DNA of 64,000 nucleotides from Rhodocyclales bacterium (GCA_026399475.1 JAPLQY010000071.1:1-64000), one strand, 5' to 3'; counted from the stretch's first letter, positions 53,324 through 62,904 are shown. A program made the numbers and translations. The notes: generated from the sequence alone by a model not told the origin.

Positions 53324-55900
53324 TCATGACCTGGCAAGTTTGCGGAGCTCGTAAAGTTTTTCCAGCGCTTCGCGTGGACTGAGTTCGTCGGGATTCACAT
53401 CGCGCAACGCGTCGAGCGCCGGGTGCGGCGGCTCGGGTAACGGTGGCGCGCTGGCGAACAGGTCGGGCTGGGTCAGCGAGCCGACTTCGCGATTTTCCAG
53501 CAGTGCCAGACGACGCCGCGCTTCGCGCACTACTGCCGGCGGCATGCCGGCCAGCGCGGCAACCTGCACGCCGTAGCTTTGCGATGCCGGGCCTTCCTCG
53601 ACCGCATGCAGAAACACGATCTTGTGGCCATGCTCGACCGCATCGAGATGGACGTTGGCACATAGCGGATAGTCCTGTGCCAGCCGGGTCAGTTCGAAAT
53701 AATGCGTAGAGAATAATGTCCAGGCGCGATTCTTCTCGATCAGGTGGCGGGCAATGGCGAAGGCCAGCGCCACACCGTCGAAGGTCGACGTGCCGCGCCC
53801 GATTTCGTCCATCAGCACCAGCGACCTTTCCGTCGCGCCGTTGAGAATCGCGGCCGCTTCGGTCATTTCGACCATAAAGGTGGAGCGTCCCGAAGCGAGG
53901 TCGTCCGAGGCGCCGATGCGCGTGTAAATGGCGTCGATCGGCCCCAGCCGGCAACGCGAGGCCGGGACAAAGCTGCCGCAATGTGCGAGCAGTACGATCA
54001 GCGCGGCCTGGCGCATGTAGGTCGATTTGCCGCCCATGTTGGGGCCGGTGATCAGCAGCATGCGGCGCGCGGGCGAGAGGCGCGTGTCGTTGGCGATAAA
54101 GCTGTCGATCTGTCGTTCCACGACCGGATGACGTCCGCCCTCGATATCGATCGCGGCCTCGTCGCAGAACTCGGGCTGACGGTAGTCGTGGCGCACGGCG
54201 GCATCGGCAAAGGCGGCGAGGCCATCGAGTTCGGCAATCGCGCGGGCGATGCGCTGCAAGGTCGGGATGTGGATCATCAGCGCGTCGAGCAGTTCGTCCC
54301 ACAGCTGCTTTTCGAGGGCCAGCGCGCGTTCGTTGGCGGACAGCGCCTTGTCCTCGAAGCTCTTGAGTTCGGGCGTGATGTAGCGCTCTGCATTCTTCAG
54401 GGTCTGCCGGCGGCGATAGTCATCGGGAATTTTTTCGACGTTGGCGTGGGTGACCTCGATGTAGAAGCCATGCACCTTGTTGAACTCGACCTTGAGATTA
54501 CTGATGCCGCTGCGCTCGCGTTCGCGGCCTTCGAGCTCGATGAGGAAGGCGCCGCAGTTGTGCTGGATCGCGCGCAGTTCGTCGAGATCGGTGTTGTAGC
54601 CCGGCGCGATGACGCCGCCTTCGCGTATCAGCGCGGCGGGCTCGAGGGCGACGGCCTGGGTCAGCAGGCTGACGCAGGCATGTGGCGTGGCCAGCGCGGC
54701 AGCCAGTTCGGCGAGCCGGGTTGCGGCGCTACCCGCACCCAGTATCGAGCGGATGCCATCGAGGCGGGCGAGGCTGTCGCGCAGCGAGGAAAGGTCGCGC
54801 GGCCGGGCGCTCTTCAGGGCGATGCGGGCGGTGATGCGATCGATGTCGGCGCAGCCGGACAGCGCCTTGGCCAGCGCCGCAAACGGGCCGTTACCGGCAT
54901 CACCGATCAGTTCGGCGACGGCCTCGTGGCGCGCGCTGGGGATGCTGCGCTCGGTCAGCGGGTGGTGCAGGCAGCGGCGCAGCCAGCGCGAGCCCATGCT
55001 GGTGGCGCAGGTGTCGAGCAGCGAGAGCAGGGTGGGGGCTGCTTCGCCGCGCAGGGTCTCGGATATCTCCAAGTTGCGTCGGGTTGCGGCGTCGAGGCGC
55101 AGAAAGCTGCCCTCGCGCTCGACGTTCATCTGGGTGACATGGGCCAGCGCCTGCAACTGCGTTGCCTGTGCGTAGCGATAGAGGGCGCCCGCGGCGGCCA
55201 GCGCGAGCTCTTCGTCGTGTACGCCGAATCCGGCCAGATCGCGGGTGCCGAAGTGCTCGGCCAGCGCATGTGCGGCGGCGCGGGCGTCGAAATGCCAGTC
55301 GGGTAGGTGCTGGGTAACGGCGCGGCTTTCCGGCAGCGCGGAGCGTTGACTGTCGGCCAGCAGCAGTTCAGCCGGGCGCAGACGCTCGAAGTGCGCGGGC
55401 AGGGCGTCGAGCGAGGTCTCCAGCAGGCGCAGGTCGCCGTTGGCAAGGTTTAGCCAGGCGAGCCCGGCGCGTTGGCGGTCGATGGCCAGGGCCAGCAGCA
55501 GGCTGTCATGCTTCTCGTCGAGCAGGTTGGCGTCGGTCAGCGTGCCCGGCGTGACGATGCGTGTCACCGCACGCTCGACCGGGCCCTTGGCCAGCGCCGG
55601 GTCGCCGATCTGTTCGCAGATCGCCACCGAGACGCCGAGCTTGACCAGCTTGGCAAGATATCCGTCGGCAGCGTGGTAGGGAATGCCCGCCATCGGAATC
55701 GGCTTGCCGGCCGACTGGCCGCGTGCGGTCAGCGTGATGTCCAGCTGGCGTGCCGCCTGTTCGGCGTCTTCGTAAAACAACTCGTAAAAATCCCCCATGC
55801 GGAAGAACAGCAGCTTGTCGGCATGCTCCGCCTTGGCGCGCAGCCATTGCTGCATTACCGGGGTGTGCGCGGAAATGTTGAGATCCAGGTCTTTAGCCAT
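53324..55900 (-). CDS. mutS: DNA mismatch repair protein MutS
   Basis: MutS finds mismatches and starts repair. The 858-residue protein has the mismatch-binding F-x-E (F38-Y39-E40 in MGDFYELF), connector, lever and clamp domains, and the ATPase with Walker [10 protein letters not shown] (K625), STFMVEM and [12 protein letters not shown], ending in a helix-turn-helix. The ATG at 55900 gives the family N-terminus. The 179-base upstream gap to vapC contains three adjacent hairpins. A vsr gene lies 0.9 kb away, which is functionally related. Confidence 0.97.
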   Translation of the reverse strand: MAKDLDLNISAHTPVMQQWLRAKAEHADKLLFFRMGDFYELFYEDAEQAARQLDITLTARGQSAGKPIPMAGIPYHAADGYLAKLVKLGVSVAICEQIGDPALAKGPVERAVTRIVTPGTLTDANLLDEKHDSLLLALAIDRQRAGLAWLNLANGDLRLLETSLDALPAHFERLRPAELLLADSQRSALPESRAVTQHLPDWHFDARAAAHALAEHFGTRDLAGFGVHDEELALAAAGALYRYAQATQLQALAHVTQMNVEREGSFLRLDAATRRNLEISETLRGEAAPTLLSLLDTCATSMGSRWLRRCLHHPLTERSIPSARHEAVAELIGDAGNGPFAALAKALSGCADIDRITARIALKSARPRDLSSLRDSLARLDGIRSILGAGSAATRLAELAAALATPHACVSLLTQAVALEPAALIREGGVIAPGYNTDLDELRAIQHNCGAFLIELEGRERERSGISNLKVEFNKVHGFYIEVTHANVEKIPDDYRRRQTLKNAERYITPELKSFEDKALSANERALALEKQLWDELLDALMIHIPTLQRIARAIAELDGLAAFADAAVRHDYRQPEFCDEAAIDIEGGRHPVVERQIDSFIANDTRLSPARRMLLITGPNMGGKSTYMRQAALIVLLAHCGSFVPASRCRLGPIDAIYTRIGASDDLASGRSTFMVEMTEAAAILNGATERSLVLMDEIGRGTSTFDGVALAFAIARHLIEKNRAWTLFSTHYFELTRLAQDYPLCANVHLDAVEHGHKIVFLHAVEEGPASQSYGVQVAALAGMPPAVVREARRRLALLENREVGSLTQPDLFASAPPLPEPPHPALDALRDVNPDELSPREALEKLYELRKLARS

Positions 55901-55952
55901 GATTTGTTCGTTGCATGCGGTGAGACTAAGTCCGTAGGAATGAGGTCGATGT

Positions 55953-56038
55953 TGTCGCCGGGGGCGACATGTCAATAAGATGTGTCGCTATTTCTATGAA
56001 ATTGCGACACGTTGTCCTGTAGCAAGAATCGACAGGAC
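55953..56038. repeat. three adjacent stem-loops upstream of mutS
   Basis: Dyad 1: TGTCGCC (55953-55959) / GGCGACA (55963-55969). Dyad 2: GTGTCGC (55982-55988) with ATTTC (55990-55994) against GAAAT (55998-56002) and GCGACAC (56004-56010), one T-T mismatch. Dyad 3: GTCCTGT (56014-56020) / ACAGGAC (56032-56038). TGTCGC and its complement occur four times in 60 bases. They lie between vapC and mutS, both leftward. Confidence 0.65.
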
Positions 56039-56079
56039 GTCACGACTTCACTGCGCACCGCGTCCATCGCCCTGCATTG

Positions 56080-56502
56080 TCAGCGTGTCTGTAACCATTG
56101 TGCTGGCGTGAACGCTTCCGCTACGCCACGGGCGCGTTCGAGCATTTCCGCGTCGAGGGTAACCAGCGGCTCGCGGCATGCGGCCGCGAGGGCGACATAG
56201 ACGGCGTCGGCGCCGCGCAGTCGCAATTTGGCGGCAAGGCGCATGGCTTCGCTGGCCAAAGAGGCATCCAGTGGCACCCCCTTCACCCAAATTTTCGCGG
56301 CGAAAAGTTCGGCCACCTTCATGCCTCTGTCCGTGTTCCCCGTGCGGCGGGCGACTGCACCTGCAATTTCTGCCCAAACCAGCAAGGGAACGGTGGCAAT
56401 CTGCTGCTCTTTGACGAAACGGTGCATGAACGCGAGGCTGACTTCATGGTGCGTATCCTTGTTGAGGACGCTGGCGACCCACACCGAGGCATCGACGATC
56501 AT
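56080..56502 (-). CDS. vapC: PIN-domain ribonuclease toxin (VapC-type)
   Basis: A 140-residue PIN-domain protein, probably a toxin RNase of a VapBC pair. Conserved acidic residues are D4 (MIVDASVWVAS), E45 (VWAEIAG) and D99 in LRGADAVYVALA, with a further D117 in VTLDAEM. The ATG at 56502 overlaps the antitoxin stop (ATGA) and gives the family N-terminus; a longer open frame upstream lies over the antitoxin gene. It is followed by the hairpin cluster and mutS. Confidence 0.92.
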   Translation of the reverse strand: MIVDASVWVASVLNKDTHHEVSLAFMHRFVKEQQIATVPLLVWAEIAGAVARRTGNTDRGMKVAELFAAKIWVKGVPLDASLASEAMRLAAKLRLRGADAVYVALAAACREPLVTLDAEMLERARGVAEAFTPAQWLQTR

Positions 56503-56777
56503 GCGCCGAGGTCCCGACGTTGCTCGCGGATGGCGGCAACGGCATCTTGTGGTTCCTGCCAATGAGCAGAAATATCCGACGCCAGTCGATTCAGTTCCTG
56601 GATGAACGCGTCGGCTTCCTGTTCCCGATCTTGATCTGACGAGGGTGCCGTGGTGCCTGCACCGACTTCTCGGCGCAGGACGTTCGTCAGCCATTCTTTC
56701 ATGCTGAGCCCATGCAGGGCCGCAACGGCCTTGGCTCGGCGGAAGATGTCGTCGGGCATTTCGATGGTGGTTTTCAT
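56499..56777 (-). CDS. vapB: Ribbon-helix-helix antitoxin (VapB-type)
   Basis: A 92-residue protein with an N-terminal ribbon-helix-helix (MKTTIEMPDDIFRRAKAVAA, helix 2 GLSMKEWLTNVLRR) for operator DNA binding and an acidic C-terminal half (QEADAFIQELNRLA) likely to wrap the PIN toxin. It overlaps vapC by 4 bases, the usual order antitoxin then toxin. It diverges from vsr with 46 bases between; that region would hold its own operator. Confidence 0.88.
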   Translation of the reverse strand: MKTTIEMPDDIFRRAKAVAALHGLSMKEWLTNVLRREVGAGTTAPSSDQDREQEADAFIQELNRLASDISAHWQEPQDAVAAIREQRRDLGA

Positions 56778-56823
56778 CTAAAGGGCTCCGTAAATATGGG
56801 ATTACGGTGTTTATGGTATTCCG

Positions 56824-57309
56824 ATGCCGGCAATAATTCAATTCTGGTGGAGGGGTCGGTCGCGCTTACTGGCAAGGCGCGAGAACCGACGAGGGACACC
56901 CGAGCGTCGATCTGCTCTGATGAAGCGTGTCAAGCGTGAAGGTACCAAGGCCGAGATGACACTGCGCAAAGAGCTTCACCGCAGAGGCTTTCGATATGTG
57001 ATTGGCGATGCACGCTTACCTGGCACGCCTGACTTGGTTTTCCCAAAATACCGAGCCGTCGTATTTGTGCATGGTTGCTTCTGGCATGGTCATGATTGCC
57101 GGCAGGGGAGGGCACCGACCTCGAACGTGAAGTATTGGGTGCCTAAATTGGCGGCCAATCACGAGCGTGATACCCGCAAAAAGCAGGAGTTACTTAAGCT
57201 TGGATGGCGCGTCAAGACCGTTTGGGAGTGCCAACTCAAAGACGTTGTTCAAAGCAAGGTCCTGGATGCAGTGGATCGATGGCTGAGAATGACCAGGAGC
57301 CGGGAGTGA
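56824..57309 (+). CDS. vsr: Very short patch repair endonuclease Vsr
   Basis: Vsr nicks DNA at T-G mismatches made by deamination of 5-methylcytosine in Dcm-type sites. The 161-residue protein has RLPGTPDLVFPKYRAVVFVHG (cut here at PGTPDLVF), then HGCFWHGHDC with zinc-site residues, WVPKLAANHERD and GWRVKTVWEC, all diagnostic. The start is uncertain: ERRSALMKRVKREGTKAEM matches family sequence before the Met at 56920, so that later ATG is too short; the ATG at 56824 lacks a good ribosome site. No dcm-like methyltransferase gene is adjacent. Confidence 0.9.
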   Translation: MPAIIQFWWRGRSRLLARRENRRGTPERRSALMKRVKREGTKAEMTLRKELHRRGFRYVIGDARLPGTPDLVFPKYRAVVFVHGCFWHGHDCRQGRAPTSNVKYWVPKLAANHERDTRKKQELLKLGWRVKTVWECQLKDVVQSKVLDAVDRWLRMTRSRE

Positions 57310-57327
57310 TCCGGAATAACAGAAGTC

Positions 57328-58134
57328 CTAGGCCGTCAGCTTCGCGTTCAGATGCGGTGCGATGATTTGCAGCAACTGCGCAAATATCTTGGGGTTGCCG
57401 CCGATGATGTTGCCGGTCTTCATGTAGTTCGCTTCGCCCGACAGATCACCCACCAGGCCCCCGGCTTCGGTGATCAGCAGGCTGCCCGCTGCCATGTCCC
57501 AGGGCGACAGGCCGAGTTCCCAGAAGCCGTCCATGCGGCCGCAGGCCACCCAGGCGAGATCGAGTGCGGCGGCGCCGGGCCGGCGCATGCCGGCGGTTTT
57601 TTGCGCCACGTCGCGGAAAATCGCCAGGTAGGCGTCGATGTGGTCGAACATGCGATAGGGGAAACCGGTGCCGATCAAGGTTTCATCGAGCTTGACGCGC
57701 TTGGCGACGCGAATGCGCTTCTCATTCACGAAGGCGCCGCCGCCCCTGCTGGCGGTGAAGATTTCATTGCGGTTGGGGTCATACACGACGGCTTGTGTCA
57801 TCACTCCCTTGTGGGCGAGGCCAATGGAAATGGCATACTGAGGCAGGCCGTGGATAAAGTTGGTGGTGCCGTCGAGCGGATCGATGATCCACTGGTATTC
57901 GCTGTCCGCGCTGGTTCCGGCCAGCCCCGACTCCTCTGCTAAAATTCCATAGGTCGGGTAGGCATCGCGCAGGACGTCGAGGATCGCGGCTTCCGCCGCG
58001 CGGTCGACCTCCGTTACGTAGTCGCTCTGCTGCTTGACGTCGATCCTGAGCTTGTCGACGTCGAGGCTGGCGCGGTTGATGATCTGGCCCGCGCGACGCG
58101 CGGCTTTGACGGCTATGTTCAGCGTGGGATGCAT
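57328..58134 (-). CDS. suhB: Inositol monophosphatase family protein SuhB
   Basis: A 268-residue Mg-dependent phosphatase; in proteobacteria SuhB also associates with the rRNA antitermination complex. The metal-site motifs are E67/E68 in [18 protein letters not shown] (D85, D88) and [17 protein letters not shown]. The length is typical. It is divergent from trmJ, as in E. coli, where suhB and trmJ are also neighbours. Convergent with vsr. Confidence 0.95.
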   Translation of the reverse strand: MHPTLNIAVKAARRAGQIINRASLDVDKLRIDVKQQSDYVTEVDRAAEAAILDVLRDAYPTYGILAEESGLAGTSADSEYQWIIDPLDGTTNFIHGLPQYAISIGLAHKGVMTQAVVYDPNRNEIFTASRGGGAFVNEKRIRVAKRVKLDETLIGTGFPYRMFDHIDAYLAIFRDVAQKTAGMRRPGAAALDLAWVACGRMDGFWELGLSPWDMAAGSLLITEAGGLVGDLSGEANYMKTGNIIGGNPKIFAQLLQIIAPHLNAKLTA

Positions 58135-58199
58135 GGATTTTTACGGCGGGGCAAGCCAGAAGGGGCGCATCTTGCGCACGAAGTCTGCAATTCTATCCC

Positions 58200-58237
58200 G
58201 GGATACCGTCCCGGCCCAAGGGGGCCGGGACATAAAA
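58200..58237. repeat. GGGATACC-hairpin-CATAAA element, copy 2
   Basis: GGGATACC (58200-58207), then a perfect 10-bp stem GTCCCGGCCC (58208-58217) / GGGCCGGGAC (58222-58231) with AAGG loop, then ATAAAA (58232-58237) reaching the trmJ start. The flanks match the element at 14886-14922 although the stem sequence differs. The stem could sequester the trmJ ribosome-binding region; CATAAAAT could also serve as a -10. Confidence 0.6.
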
Positions 58238-59001
58238 TGAACACTACGCCAATGCCAGAACCTGCTGTTCTCGATCGCGTCCGCGTCGTGCTCTCGCACC
58301 CCAGTCATCCGGGGAATATCGGTGCAGCGGCGCGAGCGATGAAGACCATGGGTCTGTCGCGTCTGGTGTTGGTCAATCCGAAGGTTTTTCCGGATGTCCA
58401 GGCGGATGCCATGGCCGCAGGCGCCACTGACCTGTTGGTGCAGGCCGAGGTGGTGGGTTCGCTGGCAGAGGCCCTGAGCGGCACGGTGCTGGCCACGGCC
58501 ATGACGGCGCGGCGTCGGGAACTTGCAGTGCCGGCGCTGTGGGCCCGAGACGGCGCAGCGGAATTGGTGGCGCTGGCGGCGACGGGAGAGGTCGCGCTGG
58601 TATTCGGCAACGAGACCTCGGGGCTTTCCAACGACGAACTGGCCCTGTGTCGGTGCTGGGCGATGATTCCGGTGAATACCGATTTCAGCTCGCTCAACCT
58701 TGCAGCAGCGGTGCAGGTGATGTGCTACGAGTTGCGCCTGGCGGCGCTGGACCCCGGTGCGCCGCCCGCGATCTCGGGTGCAGGAGAGCTCGCGAGCCAT
58801 GACGAGGTCGAGCGGCTGATTGCGCACATTGAACGCGCGGCGCTGTCCAGCGAGTTTCTCGATCCGGCCAGCCCGAAACGCCTGATTGCGCGTTTGCGGC
58901 GCATGTTTTCCCGTGCTGCGCCGGAGAAGGAAGAAGTCAATATCCTGCGCGGGCTGTTTGCAGCACTGGAAAAAGCTGCATTAAACCCGAAATGCAAATA
59001 A
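58237..59001 (+). CDS. trmJ: tRNA (cytidine/uridine-32-2'-O-)-methyltransferase TrmJ
   Basis: TrmJ 2'-O-methylates position 32 of tRNA anticodon loops with SAM. The 254-residue SPOUT enzyme has PGNIGAAARAMKTMG (motif 1), VALVFGNETSGLSNDEL (motif 2) and IPVNTDFSSLNLAAAVQV (motif 3), then a C-terminal helical extension as in TrmJ. The ATG at 58237 directly abuts a strong hairpin, leaving no clear ribosome site; ATG 58252 (MPEPAVLDRV) is an alternative. cysE follows after 58 bases. Confidence 0.92.
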   Translation: MNTTPMPEPAVLDRVRVVLSHPSHPGNIGAAARAMKTMGLSRLVLVNPKVFPDVQADAMAAGATDLLVQAEVVGSLAEALSGTVLATAMTARRRELAVPALWARDGAAELVALAATGEVALVFGNETSGLSNDELALCRCWAMIPVNTDFSSLNLAAAVQVMCYELRLAALDPGAPPAISGAGELASHDEVERLIAHIERAALSSEFLDPASPKRLIARLRRMFSRAAPEKEEVNILRGLFAALEKAALNPKCK

Positions 59002-59004
59002 AAC

Positions 59005-59033
59005 TTGACCCCGGTGCCGGGGATTTCTACCAT
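59005..59033 (+). promoter_or_regulatory. possible cysE promoter with hairpin
   Basis: TTGACC (59005-59010) and TACCAT (59028-59033) are spaced by 17 bases. The spacer is a hairpin, CCCCGG-TG-CCGGGG (59009-59022), which could act as terminator for trmJ (followed by ATTTCT). Both readings are possible; no other promoter precedes cysE in the 58-base gap. Confidence 0.35.
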
Positions 59034-59059
59034 TTCAGAAAATACTAATAGATCAGCCC

Positions 59060-59812
59060 ATGTTCTCCCGTCTGCGTGAAGATATCTCCTGTGTTTTTGA
59101 ACGCGATCCTGCCGCCCGTTCCACGTGGGAGGTGCTGACCTGCTATCCGGGCTTTCATGCGCTGACGCTGCATCGCGTCTCGCACTGGTTGTGGAGCGCG
59201 CGGTTGCGCTGGCTGGCGCGCTTTCTTTCGCATTTCACGCGCTGGATCACCGGCATCGAGATCCATCCGGGTGCCACCATCGGTCGTCGGGTATTTATTG
59301 ACCACGGCATGGGGGTGGTCATAGGCGAGACCGCGGTTATCGAGGATGAATGCACGCTCTATCACGGCGTCACGCTGGGCGGTACGTCGTGGAACCAGGG
59401 CAAGCGACATCCCACCCTTCAGCGGGGCGTGGTGATCGGCGCCGGGGCCAAGGTGCTGGGCCCGATTACCCTGGGCAAAGGTGCCAAGGTCGGATCGAAC
59501 GCCGTGGTGGTCCGTGATGTCCCGCCGGGAGCTACAGCGGTGGGCATTCCGGCGCGTATCGTCGAAGACCGCAGCGAGATCGACCGTGAGGTCAAGGCAG
59601 GACAGATGGGCTTCTCTGCCTATGCGGTAACTCGTGCCGAGGACGATCCGCTGGCGCAGGCTATCCACGGTTTGCTCAATCATGCCGTGGAAACCGACCG
59701 CCGCATCGAGGCCCTGCTGAAGACCATGGAAAGATCCGGGGTATCACTTGAAGACGATGTAGCCACGGCGGACAAATTTGATCCGAATTATCTGTCGAAA
59801 ATAGTGGACTAA
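59060..59812 (+). CDS. cysE: Serine O-acetyltransferase
   Basis: CysE acetylates serine with acetyl-CoA, the first step of cysteine synthesis. The 250-residue protein is the shorter CysE form lacking a long N-terminal helical domain. It has a left-handed beta helix with [14 protein letters not shown] (about 75-88), YHGVTLGGT and a C-terminal helix region. Cysteine made downstream of it is the sulfur donor for IscS. It lies 87 bases before iscR, and the isc operon may share a promoter region, though an IscR operator lies between. Confidence 0.95.
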   Translation: MFSRLREDISCVFERDPAARSTWEVLTCYPGFHALTLHRVSHWLWSARLRWLARFLSHFTRWITGIEIHPGATIGRRVFIDHGMGVVIGETAVIEDECTLYHGVTLGGTSWNQGKRHPTLQRGVVIGAGAKVLGPITLGKGAKVGSNAVVVRDVPPGATAVGIPARIVEDRSEIDREVKAGQMGFSAYAVTRAEDDPLAQAIHGLLNHAVETDRRIEALLKTMERSGVSLEDDVATADKFDPNYLSKIVD

Positions 59813-59828
59813 AATAATCAAGTACTAT

Positions 59829-59853
59829 ATAGTTGATGGAAATGCTCAGGTAT
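59829..59853 (+). promoter_or_regulatory. IscR type 1 operator
   Basis: The 25 bases match the E. coli IscR type 1 consensus (ATASYYGACT, then RWWWYAGTCR, then RSTAT) at 21 of 25 positions by my alignment, with the four mismatches in the two inner half-site triplets. TTGATG (59833-59838) inside the site could be the -35 box. It lies 46 bases before the iscR start, a position that suits autorepression by holo-IscR. Confidence 0.82.
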
Positions 59854-59899
59854 TGATCCTGATGCGTTTCCCAACCGTATTATCCGACGGAGAATCCTC

Positions 59900-60391
59900 A
59901 TGAGACTGACGACCAAAGGACGTTTTGCTGTAACCGCGATGATTGATCTTGCCCTGCGCCAGCATACCGGCCCGGTAACCCTCGCCGGCATCAGCGAGAG
60001 GCAGAAGATTTCCCTTTCCTATCTTGAACAGCTGTTCGGCAAGTTGCGTCGCCGCCAGCTTGTCTCCAGCGTGCGTGGTCCCGGCGGCGGTTATTGCCTG
60101 GCCAAGTCGCTGGCTGCAATTTCGGTTTCCGACATCATTCATGCCGTCGATGAGTCGCTCGATGCGACGAATTGCGGCGGCAAGGGTAATTGCGCGGAGG
60201 ATCAGCGCCCCTGCATGACTCACGAGCTGTGGACCAACCTGAACGAAAGGATGTTCGAGTACCTCAATTCGGTCAGCCTGGCGGAACTGGTGGCCCAGCA
60301 GCAGGAGAAGATCGGGACATCCGCCGTACTGCACGACGAACGTCCGCTGCGTCGCGTGCGCCGTCCGGCTGAGGAACTCGTCGCTGCCTGA
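59900..60391 (+). CDS. iscR: Fe-S cluster regulator IscR
   Basis: IscR is an Rrf2-family [2Fe-2S] regulator that represses the isc operon when cluster-loaded. The 163-residue protein has a winged helix ([19 protein letters not shown], recognition helix [14 protein letters not shown]) and cluster ligands C92, C98, C105 and H108; the spacing between the second and third Cys is one residue longer than in E. coli. ACGGAG precedes the ATG. It opens the isc operon. Confidence 0.97.
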   Translation: MRLTTKGRFAVTAMIDLALRQHTGPVTLAGISERQKISLSYLEQLFGKLRRRQLVSSVRGPGGGYCLAKSLAAISVSDIIHAVDESLDATNCGGKGNCAEDQRPCMTHELWTNLNERMFEYLNSVSLAELVAQQQEKIGTSAVLHDERPLRRVRRPAEELVAA

Positions 60392-60409
60392 CAGCCCCTG
60401 AGCACGGCC

Positions 60410-61567
60410 ATGTTCACCCCCGTCTATTTCGACCACAACGCTACCACGCCGATGGATCCGCGCGTACTGGAAGGCATGTTGCCCTATCTTGCGGGGCAGT
60501 ATGGCAATGCCTCCAGTCGCCATGAATACGGTCGTGCGGCCAGGCGCGCGATTGATGAAGCGCGACAGCGTGTGGCTTGCTCGGTGGGTGCGCATCCGAC
60601 GGAAGTGATCTTTACCAGCGGCGGTTCGGAAGCCAACAACCTGTTCATCAAGGGCGCGGCTGCTTGTCGTGCGCCGGGTATCGTGGCGATTTCGGCGATT
60701 GAACATCCCTGCGTGCGAGAGCCGGCAAAGCAGCTTGCGCGCGCCGGCTGGAGGCTGCGCGAGATTGCCGTTGATGAAGATTGTCGTGTTGCCAGCGCCG
60801 ACTTTCACGCCGCACTCGAGGAAAGGCCCGCATTGCTGTCCGTCATGCTGGCCAACAATGAAACGGGCGTGGTACAGGACGTCAGTGTCCTCGCAGAGCG
60901 GGCCGGGCCAACAGGGGCGTGGTTTCACACCGATGCGGTACAGGGCTTCGGCAAGCGTCCGCTGGATTTTCGTGCACTCAACGGCTCTGGCGTCCACGCG
61001 TTGACGCTTTCCGCGCACAAGCTGGGTGGGCCGAAGGGGGCGGGAGCACTGGTGGTCGACAAGCGCATCGAGCTGCAACCGTTGATTGCCGGTGGCGGTC
61101 ATGAGCGCGGCCTGCGTTCCGGCACCGAGAATGTTGCGGCGATTGTCGGTTTCGGGCTCGCCGCGGAACTGGCAGTCGCCCGACTCGATGTGCGCGAAAC
61201 GCAACTGACGGCCTTGCGCGCGGAACTCGAGGTCGGCCTGGTGGCGCAGGGCGCGAAGATATTCGCCGGTGCCGCCGAGCGTATGTCGAATACAAGCTAT
61301 TTTGCCTTTGCCGGTATCGACGGCGAGACGCTGGTGGGCAAACTCGATCGCGCCGGCTTTGCCGTGGCGGCCGGGGCTGCCTGTTCCAGCGCCAATCCGG
61401 AGCCGTCCCACGTGTTGCTGGCAATGGGGGTCGCATCCGAACTGGCGCGTGGTGCCGTGCGCGTGAGCCTGGGCACGGACAACACAGCGTTGCAGGTGCG
61501 CGATTTTCTCGCCGCACTGAATACTACAATCTTGCAACTCAAGGGCCTGCAGGCCCTGACAAGCTGA
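60410..61567 (+). CDS. Second cysteine desulfurase (NifS/IscS-like)
   Basis: A 385-residue PLP enzyme of class I cysteine desulfurases, supplying sulfur from cysteine. It shows [24 protein letters not shown], the PLP Lys in [11 protein letters not shown] and catalytic Cys325 in [12 protein letters not shown]. It lies between iscR and iscS, 18 bases after iscR, where most isc operons have nothing. It diverges clearly from the iscS next door, so it is not a recent tandem copy. It may serve a different acceptor or be a specialised paralogue. Confidence 0.94.
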   Translation: MFTPVYFDHNATTPMDPRVLEGMLPYLAGQYGNASSRHEYGRAARRAIDEARQRVACSVGAHPTEVIFTSGGSEANNLFIKGAAACRAPGIVAISAIEHPCVREPAKQLARAGWRLREIAVDEDCRVASADFHAALEERPALLSVMLANNETGVVQDVSVLAERAGPTGAWFHTDAVQGFGKRPLDFRALNGSGVHALTLSAHKLGGPKGAGALVVDKRIELQPLIAGGGHERGLRSGTENVAAIVGFGLAAELAVARLDVRETQLTALRAELEVGLVAQGAKIFAGAAERMSNTSYFAFAGIDGETLVGKLDRAGFAVAAGAACSSANPEPSHVLLAMGVASELARGAVRVSLGTDNTALQVRDFLAALNTTILQLKGLQALTS

Positions 61568-61583
61568 ACTGGAGAAGTTTTTG

Positions 61584-62810
61584 ATGAATGCAGCAGGCAT
61601 GAAGCTACCGGTGTACCTCGACTATTCCGCGACCACGCCGGTTGATCCGCGCGTGGCGGCGAAGATGATTCCCTGGCTGACGGAGCACTTCGGCAACCCG
61701 GCCTCGCGTTCCCACGTCTATGGCTGGGAAGCAGAAAAAGCCGTTGAAGAAGCACGTGAAGAAGTCGCGGCGCTGGTTGGTGCCGATGCCAAGGAAATCA
61801 TTTGGACCTCGGGCGCGACGGAATCCAACAACCTCGCGATCAAGGGCGCGGCGCATTTCTATGCCGGGACCAAGGGCAAGCACATCATCACGGTGTCCAC
61901 CGAGCACAAGGCGGTGCTGGATACCGTCAAGGAACTCGAACGCCAGGGCTTCGAGGCGACCTATCTGGTGCCTCAGGAAAACGGCCTGATCACCGTCGAG
62001 CAGTTCAAGGCGGCGCTGCGGCCCGATACCGTGGTTGCATCGGTGATGGCGGTGAACAACGAGATCGGTGTGATACAGCCTCTGGCCGAGATTGGCGAAA
62101 TCTGCCGCGAGAAGGGCGTGATCTTTCACGTCGATGCGGCGCAGGCCACCGGCAAGATGCCCATCGATTTGAGCAGGCTGAAGGTTGACCTGATGTCCTT
62201 TTGCGCGCACAAGACCTATGGCCCCAAGGGCATCGGTGCGCTGTATGTGCGGCGCAAGCCGCGCATCCGGCTGGAAGCGCAGATGCACGGCGGCGGCCAT
62301 GAGCGCGGCATGCGCTCGGGCACCCTGGCGACTCACCAGATCATCGGCATGGGCGAGTGTTTCCGTCTGGCGCGCGAGGAAATGGCGACCGAAAATGAGC
62401 GCATCCGCATGCTGCGCGACAGGTTGCTCAAGGGTTTGCTCGACATCGAGGAAACCTATGTCAATGGCGACATCGAGCAGCGCGTGCCGCACAACCTCAA
62501 CGTCAGCTTCAACTTTGTCGAAGGCGAGTCGCTTATCATGGCGATCAAGGACATTGCCGTGTCGAGCGGTTCGGCGTGCACCTCGGCCAGCCTCGAGCCT
62601 TCCTATGTGTTGCGCTCGCTGGGACGCTCGGATGAGTTGGCGCACAGTTCAATTCGTTTTACTCTCGGCCGTTTCACGACGGAAGAAGAGATCGATTTCA
62701 CCATCAAGCTTCTGCACGACAAACTGGGCAAGTTGCGCGAACTGTCCCCGCTCTGGGAAATGTACAAGGATGGCGTTGATCTCAGCACCGTCCATTGGGC
62801 AGCACATTGA
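61584..62810 (+). CDS. iscS: Cysteine desulfurase IscS
   Basis: IscS takes sulfur from cysteine for Fe-S clusters, tRNA thiolation and cofactors. The 408-residue protein follows E. coli IscS closely: [29 protein letters not shown] Lys in [11 protein letters not shown] and catalytic Cys332 in [14 protein letters not shown] chose ATG 61584 because GGAG lies at good spacing (61571-61574); a TTG at 61581 and ATG at 61599 are alternatives, the last matching the E. coli start. Its stop codon is part of a 14-bp hairpin stem. Confidence 0.97.
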   Translation: MNAAGMKLPVYLDYSATTPVDPRVAAKMIPWLTEHFGNPASRSHVYGWEAEKAVEEAREEVAALVGADAKEIIWTSGATESNNLAIKGAAHFYAGTKGKHIITVSTEHKAVLDTVKELERQGFEATYLVPQENGLITVEQFKAALRPDTVVASVMAVNNEIGVIQPLAEIGEICREKGVIFHVDAAQATGKMPIDLSRLKVDLMSFCAHKTYGPKGIGALYVRRKPRIRLEAQMHGGGHERGMRSGTLATHQIIGMGECFRLAREEMATENERIRMLRDRLLKGLLDIEETYVNGDIEQRVPHNLNVSFNFVEGESLIMAIKDIAVSSGSACTSASLEPSYVLRSLGRSDELAHSSIRFTLGRFTTEEEIDFTIKLLHDKLGKLRELSPLWEMYKDGVDLSTVHWAAH

Positions 62811-62883
62811 CGCGGCTTGCTGCATCAATGTGCTGCCCTTTGGGCACAATGGACTACCTTCCAGCCCCGCCCCGAGGGCGGGG
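62797..62883 (+). other. hairpin cluster between iscS and iscU
   Basis: Stem 1: GGGCAGCACATTGA (62797-62810) / TCAATGTGCTGCCC (62825-62838), 14 perfect pairs, containing the iscS stop codon and followed by TTT. Alternative stem 2: TGCCC (62834-62838) / GGGCA (62842-62846), which competes for the same bases. Stem 3: CCCCGCCC (62865-62872) / GGGCGGGG (62876-62883), ending 21 bases before the iscU ATG. Confidence 0.75.
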
Positions 62884-62904
62884 GTGACTAGACGGAGAAA
62901 CATC

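Noticed and set aside
53744-55306. Long open frame (520 codons) on the plus strand opposite mutS
   Set aside because: mutS on the minus strand is certain from its motifs. The opposite frame has no recognisable motifs and is a by-product of GC-rich codon use.
56920-57309. Shorter vsr starting at the internal ATG 56920
   Set aside because: The residues before it (TPERRSALMKRV) match the conserved Vsr N-terminus, so a shorter protein would lose real family sequence.
59846-61600. Long minus-strand open frame opposite iscR and the extra desulfurase
   Set aside because: Both plus-strand genes have full catalytic motifs; the opposite frame is composition-driven and lacks any family pattern.
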